From assembly GCF_040675855.1 (NCBI RefSeq), contig NZ_JBEGIK010000001.1:1798001-1862000 (forward strand): DNA of 64,000 nt, given 5' to 3'. The notes beneath the pieces are model-generated. The model was given only the letters and a program-made list of their open reading frames with translations. It was not told the origin of the DNA and searched no databases. The stretch comes from Microbacterium sp. LWH3-1.2 (lineage in GTDB: Bacteria; Actinomycetota; Actinomycetes; Actinomycetales; Microbacteriaceae). Below are positions 33,791-43,348 of this stretch, in pieces. The stretch's first letter is position 1, and each line of letters begins with the position of its first letter. The translations under genes and the position numbers were made by a program.

Positions 33791-34479
33791 GCGCCGCGAC
33801 CGCGGTGGTGACGTCGATCTTCGCGCGCGCGATGGGAGACGACTTCTCTCGCCTGCACCCCATGCTGCGGCGGCGCTTCGGCGTCGGCCTGACGACCGGC
33901 TACGCCTGCGTCGGTCGCGGCACCATGACCCGCATTCGCCGCGGCCCGTGGTGGACGATCCCGTTCCTGCAGATCGGGCGGTTCCGCAACATCCTCATCC
34001 CCGAGGTGGGACGCGACATCCCCTTCACGATCGAGAACTATCCGTACCGCGATCCCTTCGGACGCGAGACGGTCACCTTCGTGCGTCATTTCCGGATGCC
34101 CCGTGCCGTGCGCCGCTTCGACGCCACGATGATCCTCGGCGACGATGGCCGGGTCGTCGACTACCTCGGCAGCCATCAGCACCTCGCGGTCGACCTCCAG
34201 CTCACAGCGGAGCCCGACGGCAGCCTCCTGCTGAGATCGGGCCGGCAGCGCTTCTACGAAGGGCTGCTCGGCTTCCGCTTCCCGATGCTCTTCAGCGGCC
34301 GCGCCGAACTGCGCGAGAGCTACGACGATCGCGCGCAGGTCTTCCGCATCCGTCTCGAGGTGCGCAACCGCATCTTCGGGTTCCTCTTCGGGTACGAGGG
34401 CGAATTCCGGTGCGAGTTCTCCGAGGCGACCGACGCCCCCTCCCACACCAAGCCGATCCGGCACCAGCGACGCACGTGA
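33787..34479 (+). CDS. DUF4166 protein
   Basis: A 230-residue protein matching DUF4166, often found fused to or beside saccharopine-dehydrogenase-like or SRPBCC proteins. Characteristic pieces are FSRLHPMLRRRFGV near the start, GRGTMTRIRRG, and ENYPYRDPFGRETVTFVRHF. The GTG at 33787 overlaps the SRPBCC stop. Function is unknown. The operon context (TetR, SRPBCC) points to a regulated lipid or hydrophobic-compound response. Confidence 0.72.
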   Translation: MSAATAVVTSIFARAMGDDFSRLHPMLRRRFGVGLTTGYACVGRGTMTRIRRGPWWTIPFLQIGRFRNILIPEVGRDIPFTIENYPYRDPFGRETVTFVRHFRMPRAVRRFDATMILGDDGRVVDYLGSHQHLAVDLQLTAEPDGSLLLRSGRQRFYEGLLGFRFPMLFSGRAELRESYDDRAQVFRIRLEVRNRIFGFLFGYEGEFRCEFSEATDAPSHTKPIRHQRRT

Positions 34480-34488
34480 GTGCGAACG

Positions 34489-34525
34489 ACGGATGCTGCA
34501 GCCCGCGCGGGGCTGCAGCATCCGT
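34489..34525 (+). terminator. Hairpin between convergent DUF4166 and MFS genes
   Basis: ACGGATGCTGCAGCCC pairs with GGGCTGCAGCATCCGT around a short GC loop, 9 bases after the DUF4166 stop codon. Confidence 0.85.
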
Positions 34526-34543
34526 CGTCCTGCGAAGCCGCGG

Positions 34544-36025
34544 TCAGAGCGAGCCGGTGGCTCCGACGCCGAGGTCGGCGTCGTAGTCGACGTCCTTCGT
34601 CTCAGGCGAGAGGAGGAGGGCGATGAAGGTCAGCACGCCCATCGCCGAGAGGTAGACGCCGACGAGCCAGGGGCTTCCGTCGGCGCCGGCCCACAGCGCG
34701 ACCGCGACGATGGGGGCGAGCGCGGCGCCGAGGATCGACGACACGTTGTACGAGATGGCCGAGCCCGAGTAGCGGACGTTCGTCGGGAAGAGCTCCGGCA
34801 GCACCGCGCCCATCGGGCCGAACGTCGAGCCCATCAGCACGAACCCGAAGATGAGGAACGCCTGCGTCAGCGCACCGGTGAACTTCGGGTCGAGCTGCGG
34901 CGACAGGAACAGGTTGAACGTGAGGCCGAACACGATGATGAGCCCCGTCACCCACAGGAGCAGGCGGCGGCGGCCGATCGCGTCGGCGATCGGGCCGGAC
35001 AGCAGCGTGAAGACGCCGAAGAACACCACGCCGATGATCTGCATCAGCACGAAGTCGGTATAGCCGAACCCGAGACCCGGGTAGAACTGCGCGGCGAACG
35101 CTGCCGGGTCGAACGTGGTGCCCGCGGCCTCTGCCGCCTTCTGCGCCGCCGCGGACGCGGCCTCGAGGTCCGCCGCCTTCGTGCCGTACGACAGCGTGAA
35201 GTTCGTCATCAGGTAGAACAGCACGTAGGTCGCCAGCATGATGAACGTGCCGAGGATCAGGTGCCACCAGTGGTGACGGATGACCGTGCCGAGCGGGAAC
35301 TTGCGGATCGCGCCCTTCTCCTCGGCCTTCACGAACGTCTGGGACTCGACGAGGCGCAGGCGCACCCACAGGCCGATGATCACCATGACCGCCGAGAACA
35401 GGAACGGCACGCGCCAGCCCCACGCGAGGAAGTCCGCCGAGCGCTGACCGGCGCCATCGGGGTGGGGGAGAAGGTAGTTGATCGCGAGGAACACCGAGTT
35501 CGCGATGATGAAGCCGAGCGGGGCGCCGAGCTGCGGGAACGTGCCGTACCAGGCGCGCTTGCCCTTGGGTGCGTTCTCGGTGGCGACGAGCGCCGCGCCC
35601 GACCATTCGCCCCCGAGCGCGAAGCCCTGGAACAGGCGCAGGATCAGCAGAAGCACCGCGGCCCACACGCCGATCTCGTTGAACGTCGGCAGGCATCCGA
35701 TGAGGAACGTCGCGATACCCATCGTGAGCAGCGACGCGACGAGCGTCGCCTTGCGGCCGAAGCGGTCGCCGAAGTGGCCGAACACGATCGCGCCGAGAGG
35801 GCGGGCGATCATCGCGGCGCCGAAGACGCTGAACGACAGCAGCAGCGACGTGGTGTCGTTGCCCGTCGGGAAGAAGAGGATCGGGAAGACGAGGACGGCG
35901 GCGGTCGCGTAGACGTAGAAGTCGTAGAACTCGATCGTGGTGCCGACGAGGCTCGCGAGGATGACGCGGGAGCGGGGGTTTGCGGGCGCCGCGGGGGTCG
36001 CGACGGTCGTGCTGGGGGAGGACAT
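34544..36025 (-). CDS. MFS transporter of the metabolite:H+ symporter (MHS) family
   Basis: A 493-residue, 12-helix symporter. Family hallmarks are LVGTTIEFYDFYVYATA in helix 1, GHFGDRFGRKATL in the loop between helices 2 and 3, and RLFQGFALGGEWSGA in helix 5. The loop between helices 7 and 8 is unusually long and Ala-rich (AADLEAASAAAQKAAEAAG, about residues 300-320), probably extracytoplasmic. The ATG at 36025 has an AGGTGA site; upstream in-frame sequence runs into the promoter. Shikimate, proline/betaine and dicarboxylate carriers are relatives; the substrate is not evident. Confidence 0.88.
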   Translation of the reverse strand: MSSPSTTVATPAAPANPRSRVILASLVGTTIEFYDFYVYATAAVLVFPILFFPTGNDTTSLLLSFSVFGAAMIARPLGAIVFGHFGDRFGRKATLVASLLTMGIATFLIGCLPTFNEIGVWAAVLLLILRLFQGFALGGEWSGAALVATENAPKGKRAWYGTFPQLGAPLGFIIANSVFLAINYLLPHPDGAGQRSADFLAWGWRVPFLFSAVMVIIGLWVRLRLVESQTFVKAEEKGAIRKFPLGTVIRHHWWHLILGTFIMLATYVLFYLMTNFTLSYGTKAADLEAASAAAQKAAEAAGTTFDPAAFAAQFYPGLGFGYTDFVLMQIIGVVFFGVFTLLSGPIADAIGRRRLLLWVTGLIIVFGLTFNLFLSPQLDPKFTGALTQAFLIFGFVLMGSTFGPMGAVLPELFPTNVRYSGSAISYNVSSILGAALAPIVAVALWAGADGSPWLVGVYLSAMGVLTFIALLLSPETKDVDYDADLGVGATGSL

Positions 36026-36206
36026 ATTCACCTGGGGCGTGCGCGGAGCGGGGCATCCGGATGGGATGCGGCGGTGGGCGGCTGCCGGGCGCAGGGGTGA
36101 CGCGTCAGGCGGCACTGCACTGGATCACCGTGGGTGCGGGCGTTGTCGCCCAGCACAAGACACCAGCCTAGTCCCGTGATTCCGCAGCGGCTCCCGAATA
36201 CGGAGA

Positions 36207-36239
36207 ACGGATGCTGCGGCCCAGGGCCGCGGCATCCGT
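36207..36239 (-). terminator. GGATGC-type terminator of the small membrane-protein gene
   Basis: ACGGATGC-TGCGGCCC pairs with GGGCCGCGGCATCCGT, 17 bases beyond the stop of the gene at 36256-36609. The remaining 180 bases up to the MFS start hold only its presumed promoter. Confidence 0.75.
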
Positions 36240-36255
36240 CTCACGTGTCCGTGGA

Positions 36256-36609
36256 TCAGCGCCAGAGCACCGCGATCGCGGCGTTCGCGAAGGTGAGCAC
36301 GCCGATCGACCAGAAGACGGCGCCCGGCACCGAGCCCGTCTTGCGCTGGCGGCCCGCGCCGATGCCGAGGAGGGCGCCGATGATGACGAGGATGACCAGC
36401 TTCACGCCGATCTTGGCGTAGTTGAGGTCATAGTCGATGCCCCACGGGGCGGCGAGGATGAGGCCGGCGAGACCGGCGATCGCGAGGCCCCAGTTCATGA
36501 GGCGCGTGATCTGGTGCTTGCCGTTCACCGCTTCGACGACCCAGGCGCCGAAGAGGATGGCGAAGCCCACGAGGTGGACGAGCACGACGATGTGGCGGAG
36601 GATTTCCAT
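36256..36609 (-). CDS. Small four-helix membrane protein of unknown function
   Basis: A 117-residue protein with four hydrophobic stretches: IVVLVHLVGFAILFGAWVV, WGLAIAGLAGLILAAPWGI, IGVKLVILVIIGALLGIGA and AVFWSIGVLTFANAAIAVLW. His residues in helix 1 (RHIVVLVH) could bind heme or a metal. It lies just downstream of the rib operon on the same strand, separated by 50 bases, and may be read from it or from its own promoter. I do not recognise a named family with confidence. Confidence 0.65.
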   Translation of the reverse strand: MEILRHIVVLVHLVGFAILFGAWVVEAVNGKHQITRLMNWGLAIAGLAGLILAAPWGIDYDLNYAKIGVKLVILVIIGALLGIGAGRQRKTGSVPGAVFWSIGVLTFANAAIAVLWR

Positions 36610-36659
36610 GCCATCAGCCTAGCTGAAGGTTACCTCGCCGCCAGGCCGGGATCCCCGGG

Positions 36660-37136
36660 TCAGGCGCGCAGGTCGCGCAGCACCACCGCGGTGCGGATGG
36701 CCGCGTCCGCCGCCTCGAAGCCCTTGTCTTCGACCGAGCCCTCCAGGCCCGCGCGGGCGATGCCCTGGGCCTCGTCGTCGAGGGTCAGCACTCCGAATCC
36801 GACGGGCTTGCCCGTGTCGAGCGCGACGCGGGTCAGACCGTCGGTCGCCGCGTTCGAGACGAACTCGAAGTGGGGAGTGCCCCCGCGGATGATGACGCCC
36901 AGCGCCACGACCGCGTCGGCTCCGGCCTCCAGCGCCGCCTTCGCCACCACGGGAAGCTCGAACGAACCGGGCACGCGCACCAGGCGGTGCGAGGCGCCGG
37001 CGGCATCGGCGGCACGTGCGGCGCCGGAGATGAGGCCGTCGGTGATCGTCTCGTGCCAGGTGCCCGCGACGACGACCACGTCGAGTCCCGTGCCGTCGAC
37101 GGGTGCAGTCGCCTCGGGTGCGCCCTTGCCGCTCAT
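36660..37136 (-). CDS. ribH: 6,7-dimethyl-8-ribityllumazine synthase
   Basis: A 158-residue lumazine synthase, which joins the ribityl pyrimidine and the dihydroxybutanone phosphate in the penultimate step of riboflavin synthesis. The motifs [14 protein letters not shown] (about residues 55-68), [16 protein letters not shown] (about 78-93, including the catalytic His) and [12 protein letters not shown] are complete. The last gene of ribD-ribE-ribBA-ribH, it overlaps ribBA by ATGA and is under the FMN riboswitch upstream of ribD. Confidence 0.96.
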   Translation of the reverse strand: MSGKGAPEATAPVDGTGLDVVVVAGTWHETITDGLISGAARAADAAGASHRLVRVPGSFELPVVAKAALEAGADAVVALGVIIRGGTPHFEFVSNAATDGLTRVALDTGKPVGFGVLTLDDEAQGIARAGLEGSVEDKGFEAADAAIRTAVVLRDLRA

Positions 37137-38407
37137 CGTTCTGCTCCTTCGTGCATCTGGGCCAGTGCATCGGCCAGGTCTTCTTCCGCGATGAGGTGCC
37201 CCATGCGGTCGCGCTTCGTCTCCAGGTACTGATGGTTGTTCGGGCCGACGCCGACCAGCAGCGGCACCTGCTCGACGATGTCCAGGCCGAGCTCGCGCAG
37301 CTGCTTCACCTTGTCGGTGTTGTTGGTCAGCAGGCGCACCTTCTCGATGCCCAGGTCTGCGAGGATGCCGGCGGCCGCCGCGTAGTCGCGCGCGTCGGCG
37401 GGGAGGCCCAGTGCGAGGTTGGCATCGACGGTGTCGAGACCGCGCTCCTGCAGCGAATAGGCACGCAGCTTGTTGATGAGGCCGATTCCGCGGCCCTCGT
37501 GACCGCGCATGTAGACGACGACGCCGCCGTCCTGTTCGATCGTGTCCAGCGCGGCCTCGAGCTGCGGGCCGCACTCGCACTTGAGCGAGCCGAACGCCTC
37601 GCCCGTCAGGCACTCCGAGTGCACGCGCACGAGCGGCGCGTCGCCGAGATCACCGGACACGACCGCGATGTGGTCGGTGCCGGTGACGCGGTCCTTGTAC
37701 GCGAGGAAGCGGAACTCGCCGTGCGCGGTGGGCACGTGCGCCTCGGCGCGAAGGCTCACGCGACGCTTGTGGGCGTTTCGGACCGCGGGATCACACGGGA
37801 CATTCTCGTCGAGGTAGGCCGCGAGCTGCTCGATCGTGATGACCGGGATGCCGTATTCGGCGCCCAGCTCCTGCAGCCCGGGCAGACGCATCATGCTGCC
37901 GTCCTCGGCGACGACCTCGCCGATGACGCCGACCGGCGCGAGGCCGGCGAGCTTCATGAGTTCGACGGCTGCCTCGGTGTGGCCGGCGCGCTCGCGCACG
38001 CCGCCGTCGACGGCGCGCAGCGGCAGGATGTGGCCGGGGCGGATCACGCTGGTGGGTGTCGACTCCGGGTTCGCGAGCACGTTGAGCGTGTGGGCGCGGT
38101 CGGCGGCGCTGATGCCCGTCGAGACACGGTCGGCGGCATCCACGCTCACCGTGTACGCCGTGCCGCGCGCGTCCTCGTTGTTCTCCACCATGGGCGGCAG
38201 GTCGAGGCGGTCGGCCCAATCGGCGGGCATCGGCGCGCACAGGAAGCCGCTCGTCCAGCGGACGGTCCACGCGACCCACTCGGGGGTGGCGAGCTCGGCC
38301 GACAGGATGACGTCGCCCTCGTTCTCGCGGTTCTCATCGTCGGCGACGATGACGGGCCGGCCGGCGCGCAGTGCCTCCAGGGCCTCGGGGATGGTGGCAA
38401 GGCTCAT
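37133..38407 (-). CDS. ribBA: Bifunctional 3,4-dihydroxy-2-butanone-4-phosphate synthase / GTP cyclohydrolase II
   Basis: A 424-residue fusion. The N-terminal RibB domain (about residues 1-205) has [15 protein letters not shown] and [15 protein letters not shown] with its acidic and His metal ligands. The C-terminal RibA domain (about 210-410) has the zinc motif [18 protein letters not shown] and [11 protein letters not shown]. It supplies both committed precursors of riboflavin. An AGGAGG site precedes the ATG. It overlaps ribE upstream and ribH downstream by 4 bases each. Confidence 0.96.
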   Translation of the reverse strand: MSLATIPEALEALRAGRPVIVADDENRENEGDVILSAELATPEWVAWTVRWTSGFLCAPMPADWADRLDLPPMVENNEDARGTAYTVSVDAADRVSTGISAADRAHTLNVLANPESTPTSVIRPGHILPLRAVDGGVRERAGHTEAAVELMKLAGLAPVGVIGEVVAEDGSMMRLPGLQELGAEYGIPVITIEQLAAYLDENVPCDPAVRNAHKRRVSLRAEAHVPTAHGEFRFLAYKDRVTGTDHIAVVSGDLGDAPLVRVHSECLTGEAFGSLKCECGPQLEAALDTIEQDGGVVVYMRGHEGRGIGLINKLRAYSLQERGLDTVDANLALGLPADARDYAAAAGILADLGIEKVRLLTNNTDKVKQLRELGLDIVEQVPLLVGVGPNNHQYLETKRDRMGHLIAEEDLADALAQMHEGAER

Positions 38408-39129
38408 TTCGAGCCTCCTTCCGTGGATGCGGACGCGTCCGCGGGGAGTTCGGGGTTCGCTCCGGTCACGGTGGCCTCGCGGAGCGCGGGTGCGGCCGGT
38501 GCCGCGGATGCGGCCGGAGCCGCGGACGAAAAGGAGAGCAGTCGCTGCACGTGGCGCGCCAGGATGTCTGTCTCGAGGTTGACGCGGTCGCCCGGCGCGC
38601 GGGCACCGAGCGTCGTGGCGGCGAGCGTCTCGGGGATGAGCGAGACCTCGAACCAGCCGTCGCCCGGGGCGGCAGCGCTCGCACCGCTCACGGTGAGCGA
38701 TACTCCGTCGACGGCGATCGAGCCCTTGTCGACGACGAGCGGGGCGAGCTCGCCGGGGACTGAGATGCGCAGCACCTGCCACTCGGCGCCCGGGCGGACC
38801 TCGAGCACCTCGCCCGTGCCGTCGATGTGGCCCTGCACGATGTGCCCGCCGAGGCGGCCGTGCGCGGCCGTCGCGCGCTCGAGGTTGACCACGCGACCGG
38901 CAGCGACGCCGTCGAGCGTCGACATGTCGAGCGTCTGCTTCATGACGTCGGCGGTGAACCAGTCGGGGCCCTGCTCGACGACGGTGAGGCACACGCCGCT
39001 GACGGAGATGGAGTCGCCGTGCGCGGCATCCGACACGGCCTTCGGTCCGCGCACCGTCACGCGCACGCCGTCTCCCGACGGCTCGACAGCGGTGACCTCG
39101 CCGATCTCCTCGATGATTCCGGTGAACAT
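38404..39129 (-). CDS. ribE: Riboflavin synthase, alpha chain
   Basis: A 241-residue enzyme with the internal duplication of two lumazine-binding domains: MFTGIIEEIGEV and later VVDKGSIAVDGVSLTV mark the two barrels, with GHIVQGHIDGTG between. It dismutates two lumazines to riboflavin. The C-terminus has an Ala/Pro-rich extension of about 40 residues (AAPAASAAPAAPA) after the normal end at LARHVQRLL, of unknown role. It overlaps ribD by TGATG. Confidence 0.95.
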   Translation of the reverse strand: MFTGIIEEIGEVTAVEPSGDGVRVTVRGPKAVSDAAHGDSISVSGVCLTVVEQGPDWFTADVMKQTLDMSTLDGVAAGRVVNLERATAAHGRLGGHIVQGHIDGTGEVLEVRPGAEWQVLRISVPGELAPLVVDKGSIAVDGVSLTVSGASAAAPGDGWFEVSLIPETLAATTLGARAPGDRVNLETDILARHVQRLLSFSSAAPAASAAPAAPALREATVTGANPELPADASASTEGGSK

Positions 39130-40166
39130 CAGGCGTCTCCTTCCGAGGCGGGCTGGGCGACGAACAGGAGATCGTCGCCGAGGGTGATGACGGATGCCAC
39201 AGCCAGGCGTCGCGCCTCACCGATGGTGGTCACCCCGATGTCTTGCACCGCGAGCCGGTCGCCGCCGAGCAGCACAGGTGCGACGTACACGAGCAGTTCG
39301 TCGGCAAGGCGCTCGCGCAGGAACGATGCGGCGACGGCAGGGCCGCCCTCGACGAACACGCGCTGGACGCCGCGGTGGCGCAGATCCTCCAGCATGGCGG
39401 AGAGCCCGCCCGAGGCCTCGTCGCCGGGGTACTGGAGGAAGTCGCGGGGATGCTGACGCACGGCCGCCGCATCGGGCACGGTGCGTGCGCCGACGACGAC
39501 GGGAACGGGCTGGTGAGGCAGCAGCGAGCCGTCCTCGGCGCGGGCGGTCAGCGCCGGGTCGTCGGCGAGCACCGTGCCGGTGCCGGCGACGATCGCGTCT
39601 GCCTCGGCGCGGCGGCGGTGGACATCGGCGCGGGCCTGCGCGCCGGTGATCCACTTGCTGCTGCCGTCGGAGGCGGCGGCGCGGCCGTCGAGGCTCTGGG
39701 CCCACTTGAGCGTCACGTGCGGGCGGCCGAGGCGCTGGACCGTCAGCCACGAGTCGAGCAGGGCGGTCGCCTCGTCGGCGAGCAGGCCCGCCTCGACCTC
39801 GACGCCTGCCGCGCGCAGCCGGGTGCCGCCACCGGAGGAGTTGTCGCCGGGATCCGCGATCGCGTAGACCACGCGCGTGACGCCGGCGGCGATGAGCGCC
39901 TCGGAGCAGGGGCCGGTGCGACCGGTGTGGTTGCACGGCTCGAGGGTCACGATCGCGGTCGCACCGCGCGCGGCCCCTGGCTCGAGCCTCGACAGGGCAT
40001 CGACCTCGGCGTGCGGGGTGCCGGCGCCACGGTGCCAGCCCTCGGCGAGGACCTCGCCGTCGGGGGAGAGGAGCAGGGCGCCGACCTGGGGGTTCACGCC
40101 GCGGGGGCCGCGTCGGGCGATCGCCAGCGCCCGACGCATCGCGTCGTGTTCTGCTGTGCTCGCCAT
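39129..40166 (-). CDS. ribD: Bifunctional diaminohydroxyphosphoribosylaminopyrimidine deaminase / 5-amino-6-(5-phosphoribosylamino)uracil reductase
   Basis: A 345-residue enzyme for steps two and three of the riboflavin pathway. The deaminase domain carries the zinc motif HAEVDAL (about residue 50) and LEPCNHTGRTGPCSEAL (about 74-90). The reductase domain starts near residue 145 (VTLKWAQSLDGRAA) and ends with FVEGGPAVAASFL and YVAPVLLGG. It is the first gene of the operon. A GAGGGG site precedes ATG 40166. It is directly downstream of the FMN riboswitch. Confidence 0.95.
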   Translation of the reverse strand: MASTAEHDAMRRALAIARRGPRGVNPQVGALLLSPDGEVLAEGWHRGAGTPHAEVDALSRLEPGAARGATAIVTLEPCNHTGRTGPCSEALIAAGVTRVVYAIADPGDNSSGGGTRLRAAGVEVEAGLLADEATALLDSWLTVQRLGRPHVTLKWAQSLDGRAAASDGSSKWITGAQARADVHRRRAEADAIVAGTGTVLADDPALTARAEDGSLLPHQPVPVVVGARTVPDAAAVRQHPRDFLQYPGDEASGGLSAMLEDLRHRGVQRVFVEGGPAVAASFLRERLADELLVYVAPVLLGGDRLAVQDIGVTTIGEARRLAVASVITLGDDLLFVAQPASEGDA

Positions 40167-40239
40167 CCTGCCCCTCGTCTCGTCGTTCTCGACGCCCCGG
40201 GGCATTGGCAAGCGGAGGCGCGCATGGTGACGCCTTGGT

Positions 40240-40406
40240 GCTGCCTCCCATCCGGACTCGCGACCGGCCTCCCTCAAGAAACCTGTCGCATCACCGTCGG
40301 TTCCGGAATTCCACCGGATCGGCCGTGGCGGCATCCGAACGGATGCTGATGCCTTGGCTCGCGGACTGTCACCGCCGGTTCGGATTCACACCGACCCCGG
40401 AGCACG
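40240..40406 (-). promoter_or_regulatory. FMN riboswitch (RFN element)
   Basis: Read on this strand, the sequence begins GGTCGGTGTGAATCC, then GAACCGGCGGTGACAGTCC. A variable arm contains a GGATGC-type stem. Next come GTGGAATTCCGGAACCGACG and GAGTCCGGATGGGAGGCAGC. These are the conserved blocks of the RFN element in the expected order. It ends about 75 bases before ribD. FMN binding should reduce expression of the whole rib operon. Confidence 0.95.
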
Positions 40407-40496
40407 TTGCTGCTCTCGAGTGTACTCAACGCGGCATCCGTCCATTCATTCCATGTCTTCGAATGAAGCGGCGCGCGCACCCGCGTTGCCCGGACC

Positions 40497-41456
40497 TCAA
40501 TCGAGGAGCGCTCGCGCGGTGGCCTCGTCGACGATCAGGTCCGTTGCGATGCGCGCCGCGAGAGCGCCCTTGAGGCTCGCCAGCTTCGACACCCCCGACA
40601 CGATGCAGAGGCGCCGGGGGATGCTGCGCAGCAGGTCGAGGCTGGGTCCGGTGGCGCGGTCGTTCAGGGCGATGCCGTCGCTCGAGCCGTTTGCCCGGTA
40701 GAACACCGTGGCCACGTCGCCGACGACGCCCTCCTCGGCGAGCTGATCGAGCTCGGCGGGCTCGAGGTAGCCGCCGCTGTAGACGTGGCTCGGCACACGC
40801 GACCCCGCGGAGCCGGTGCTGAACAGCACGAGATCCATGGTGGGCAGCAGGTCGAGGATGCGCCGCGTGCTGCGCTCGCGCCACATCGCGTCCTTCGTGG
40901 CGGGGTCGTCGAAGAACGCCGGAACGGGGAACTGCTGGGCGCTTGCGTCGTAGGCGGCGGCGAACCGGCTGAGGATCTCACTCGCGTAGAGCAGGCCCGT
41001 CGAATGGGTGTTGCCGGAGCCGTTCAGCTGCACGAACGTCGCTCCGTGCACCGGCTTCGGAACGAGGTGACGGCTCACGGCGGCCGTCGTGGATCCCCAT
41101 GCGACGCCCACCGTCATGTCGTCCTGGACGAGGTCGAGGAGCGCATGCGCGGCCGCGACGGCGACGCGCTGAAGCCGGTCGACCTCGGTGGCGTCGTCAG
41201 GGGCGGGAACCACCTGGGCGAGGATGCCGAAGCGCTCGGCCAGCCGCTCCTCGAGGCGCTGCGGAGCAGCGAACGGAGATCGGATGCGGATGTCGACGAT
41301 CCCCGTCGCGCGTGCGTGCGTGAGCAGCCGCGACACCGTCGATCGCGACGTGCCGAGCTCACGGGCGATCGCATCCATCGTGCGGTCCTGCACGTAGTAG
41401 AGATGCGCCGCCGTGAGCGCCCGCTGCATCGTGTGGGCCTCGCCGATCTGATCCAT
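40497..41456 (-). CDS. SorC/DeoR-type sugar-binding transcriptional regulator
   Basis: A 319-residue SorC-family regulator. The N-terminal HTH is AAHLYYVQDRTMDAIARELG then TSRSTVSRLLTHARATGIVD (about residues 12-52). The rest is a sugar-phosphate-binding domain of the phosphosugar isomerase type (VGVAWGSTTAAVSRHL, FVQLNGSG, MDLVLFSTGSAG, VSGVSKLASLKGAL). ATG 41456 is used; ATG 41429 has the better ribosome site (GGCGAGG). It is divergent from glpD-glpK, so it probably senses glycerol-3-phosphate or a related metabolite and controls glycerol use. Confidence 0.88.
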   Translation of the reverse strand: MDQIGEAHTMQRALTAAHLYYVQDRTMDAIARELGTSRSTVSRLLTHARATGIVDIRIRSPFAAPQRLEERLAERFGILAQVVPAPDDATEVDRLQRVAVAAAHALLDLVQDDMTVGVAWGSTTAAVSRHLVPKPVHGATFVQLNGSGNTHSTGLLYASEILSRFAAAYDASAQQFPVPAFFDDPATKDAMWRERSTRRILDLLPTMDLVLFSTGSAGSRVPSHVYSGGYLEPAELDQLAEEGVVGDVATVFYRANGSSDGIALNDRATGPSLDLLRSIPRRLCIVSGVSKLASLKGALAARIATDLIVDEATARALLD

Positions 41457-41466
41457 CGCTCCATCG

Positions 41467-41480
41467 TGCACGTATGTGCA
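41467..41480. promoter_or_regulatory. Candidate operator between the SorC regulator and glpD
   Basis: TGCACGTATGTGCA has perfect TGCAC/GTGCA arms around 4 bases and is centred in the 79-base divergent gap. It is the only strong palindrome there. Confidence 0.55.
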
Positions 41481-41535
41481 TATAGCCTGCAAGGACGTCC
41501 AGCGATGCCATGATGGATCGGAGGAGAGCACGACG

Positions 41536-43275
41536 ATGGGGGATGCGATGACGGCGCGGGCTGCGGAACGAGGATGGGCGGCGCTCGCGGAGCGGCCCTA
41601 CGCCGACGTGCTCATCATCGGCGGCGGGATCAACGGTCTGGCGACGTTCCGCGACCTGGCGCTGCAGGGAGTGGACGTGGCTCTCGTCGAGCGCGACGAC
41701 TTCGTGAGCGGCGCGTCGGCGTCGTCGTCGCACATGATCCACGGCGGCATCCGCTATCTCGAGAACGGCGAGTTCCGGCTCGTGCACGAGGCCGTGACCG
41801 AGCGCAACGCGCTGCTGCGCACAGCCCCGCACTTCGTGAGGCCGCTGCAGACCACCATCCCGATCTTCTCGACGTTCTCGGGCGTGCTGTCGGCGCCGCT
41901 GCGGTTCCTGCGGCACGGCGGCGGAAGGCACCATGAGCGCGGGGCCGCGCTCATCAAGATCGGGCTCGTCATCTACGACTCGTTCTCGCGCGGCGGCGGC
42001 GTGTTCGGCAAGAGCACGGTACCGCGACATACCTTCCACGGGCGCAAGCGCTCGCTCGCGCAACTGCCGCGCCTCAACCCCGACGTGAAGTACACCGCGA
42101 CGTACTGGGACGCATCCCTCCACGACCCCGAGCGTCTCGCAATCGATGTCCTGCGCGACGGCCGCGCGGCCGGCGGCGATCGAGCACGGGCGGCGAACTA
42201 CACCGCCGCTGTCGGCGTCGACGGCGGCCGGGTGGTACTGCGCGACACCCTGACGGGCGAGGAAGCGCGGTTCTCAGCATCCGTCGTCGTGAACGCCAGT
42301 GGCCCGTGGACCGACTTCACCAACCTCGCCCTCGGCGACCCGACCCGGTACATGGGCGGCACCAAAGGCTCGCACGTGGTACTCGATCACCCCGAGCTGC
42401 TCGCCGCGACCGGCGGGCGGGAGCTGTTCTTCGAGAACGAGGACGGGCGCATCGTCCTCATCTACCCGCTGAAGGGACGCGTCCTCGTCGGCACGACCGA
42501 CCTCGAACACGACATGGCCGACCCGATCGTATGCACCGAGGCGGAGGTCGACTACTTCATCGAGCTCATCCGGCAGGTGCTCCCGAACATCCCGGTCGAG
42601 CGGTCTCAGATCGTCTACCGGTTCGCCGGCGTGCGGCCGCTCCCCGGGCATGACGACGTCTCGCCGGGGTTCGTCTCGCGTGATTACCGCGTCGAGTCCG
42701 CGCCGCTGGTCGGTGGGGATGCCGCCGTCCTGAGCCTCATCGGCGGCAAATGGACCACCTTCCGCGCCTCCGCCGAACACCTCGCCGACCGCGCCCTCGA
42801 GCTGCTCGCCCGGCCGCGCCGCAGCTCGACCCGGGGAGTGCCGATCGGCGGCGGACGCGGCTACCCCATGACAGAGCGCTCGCGCCGGCAATGGATCTCG
42901 GCGCATGCCGCAACGGTGCAGGCCCCTCGCGTCGCGACGCTGCTCGACCGCTATGGCACGGTCGCCGCGGCCGTCGTCGATGCGATCGCGGCGGACGCGG
43001 ACGACGCGCTGCTCGAGCACCTGCCGGGCTACAGCTCCGCCGAGCTGCGTCATCTCGCGGCCACGGAGGACGTCGCGCATCTCGACGACCTCCTGCTGCG
43101 GCGCACCAGCATCGCGTTCATCGGCGCGGCGACGCCGGAGGCGGTCGCCGAGGCGGCCGACGCGGTCGCGCCCGTGCTCGACTGGGACCCCGCACGCACC
43201 GCGCTCGAGGTGGTGCGCGCGCTGGACCGGATCCACGCGGCCGACCCGTCCTGGATCCCCGCCGCCGCGCGATAG
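41536..43275 (+). CDS. glpD: Glycerol-3-phosphate dehydrogenase (quinone-dependent, FAD)
   Basis: A 579-residue membrane-associated flavoprotein that oxidises glycerol-3-phosphate to dihydroxyacetone phosphate and reduces quinone. The FAD-binding start [19 protein letters not shown] (about residues 23-41) is followed by [28 protein letters not shown] near 279, [16 protein letters not shown] near 315 and [20 protein letters not shown] near 400 are family blocks, as is the C-terminal DAO_C domain. It forms an operon with glpK and diverges from the SorC regulator. No glpF gene is visible nearby. Confidence 0.94.
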   Translation: MGDAMTARAAERGWAALAERPYADVLIIGGGINGLATFRDLALQGVDVALVERDDFVSGASASSSHMIHGGIRYLENGEFRLVHEAVTERNALLRTAPHFVRPLQTTIPIFSTFSGVLSAPLRFLRHGGGRHHERGAALIKIGLVIYDSFSRGGGVFGKSTVPRHTFHGRKRSLAQLPRLNPDVKYTATYWDASLHDPERLAIDVLRDGRAAGGDRARAANYTAAVGVDGGRVVLRDTLTGEEARFSASVVVNASGPWTDFTNLALGDPTRYMGGTKGSHVVLDHPELLAATGGRELFFENEDGRIVLIYPLKGRVLVGTTDLEHDMADPIVCTEAEVDYFIELIRQVLPNIPVERSQIVYRFAGVRPLPGHDDVSPGFVSRDYRVESAPLVGGDAAVLSLIGGKWTTFRASAEHLADRALELLARPRRSSTRGVPIGGGRGYPMTERSRRQWISAHAATVQAPRVATLLDRYGTVAAAVVDAIAADADDALLEHLPGYSSAELRHLAATEDVAHLDDLLLRRTSIAFIGAATPEAVAEAADAVAPVLDWDPARTALEVVRALDRIHAADPSWIPAAAR

Positions 43276-43348
43276 CCTGACCGCACGCGCGCTCGGCGCG
43301 CGGCCGACCCGTGCGGGCGATGTCGCCCGCCGAGCAAGGAGACTTTCG

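Noticed and set aside
34493..36100. A 535-codon plus-strand frame opposite the second MHS transporter
   Set aside because: It is an Arg/Glu/His-rich shadow with no domain; the minus strand encodes a full 12-helix transporter.
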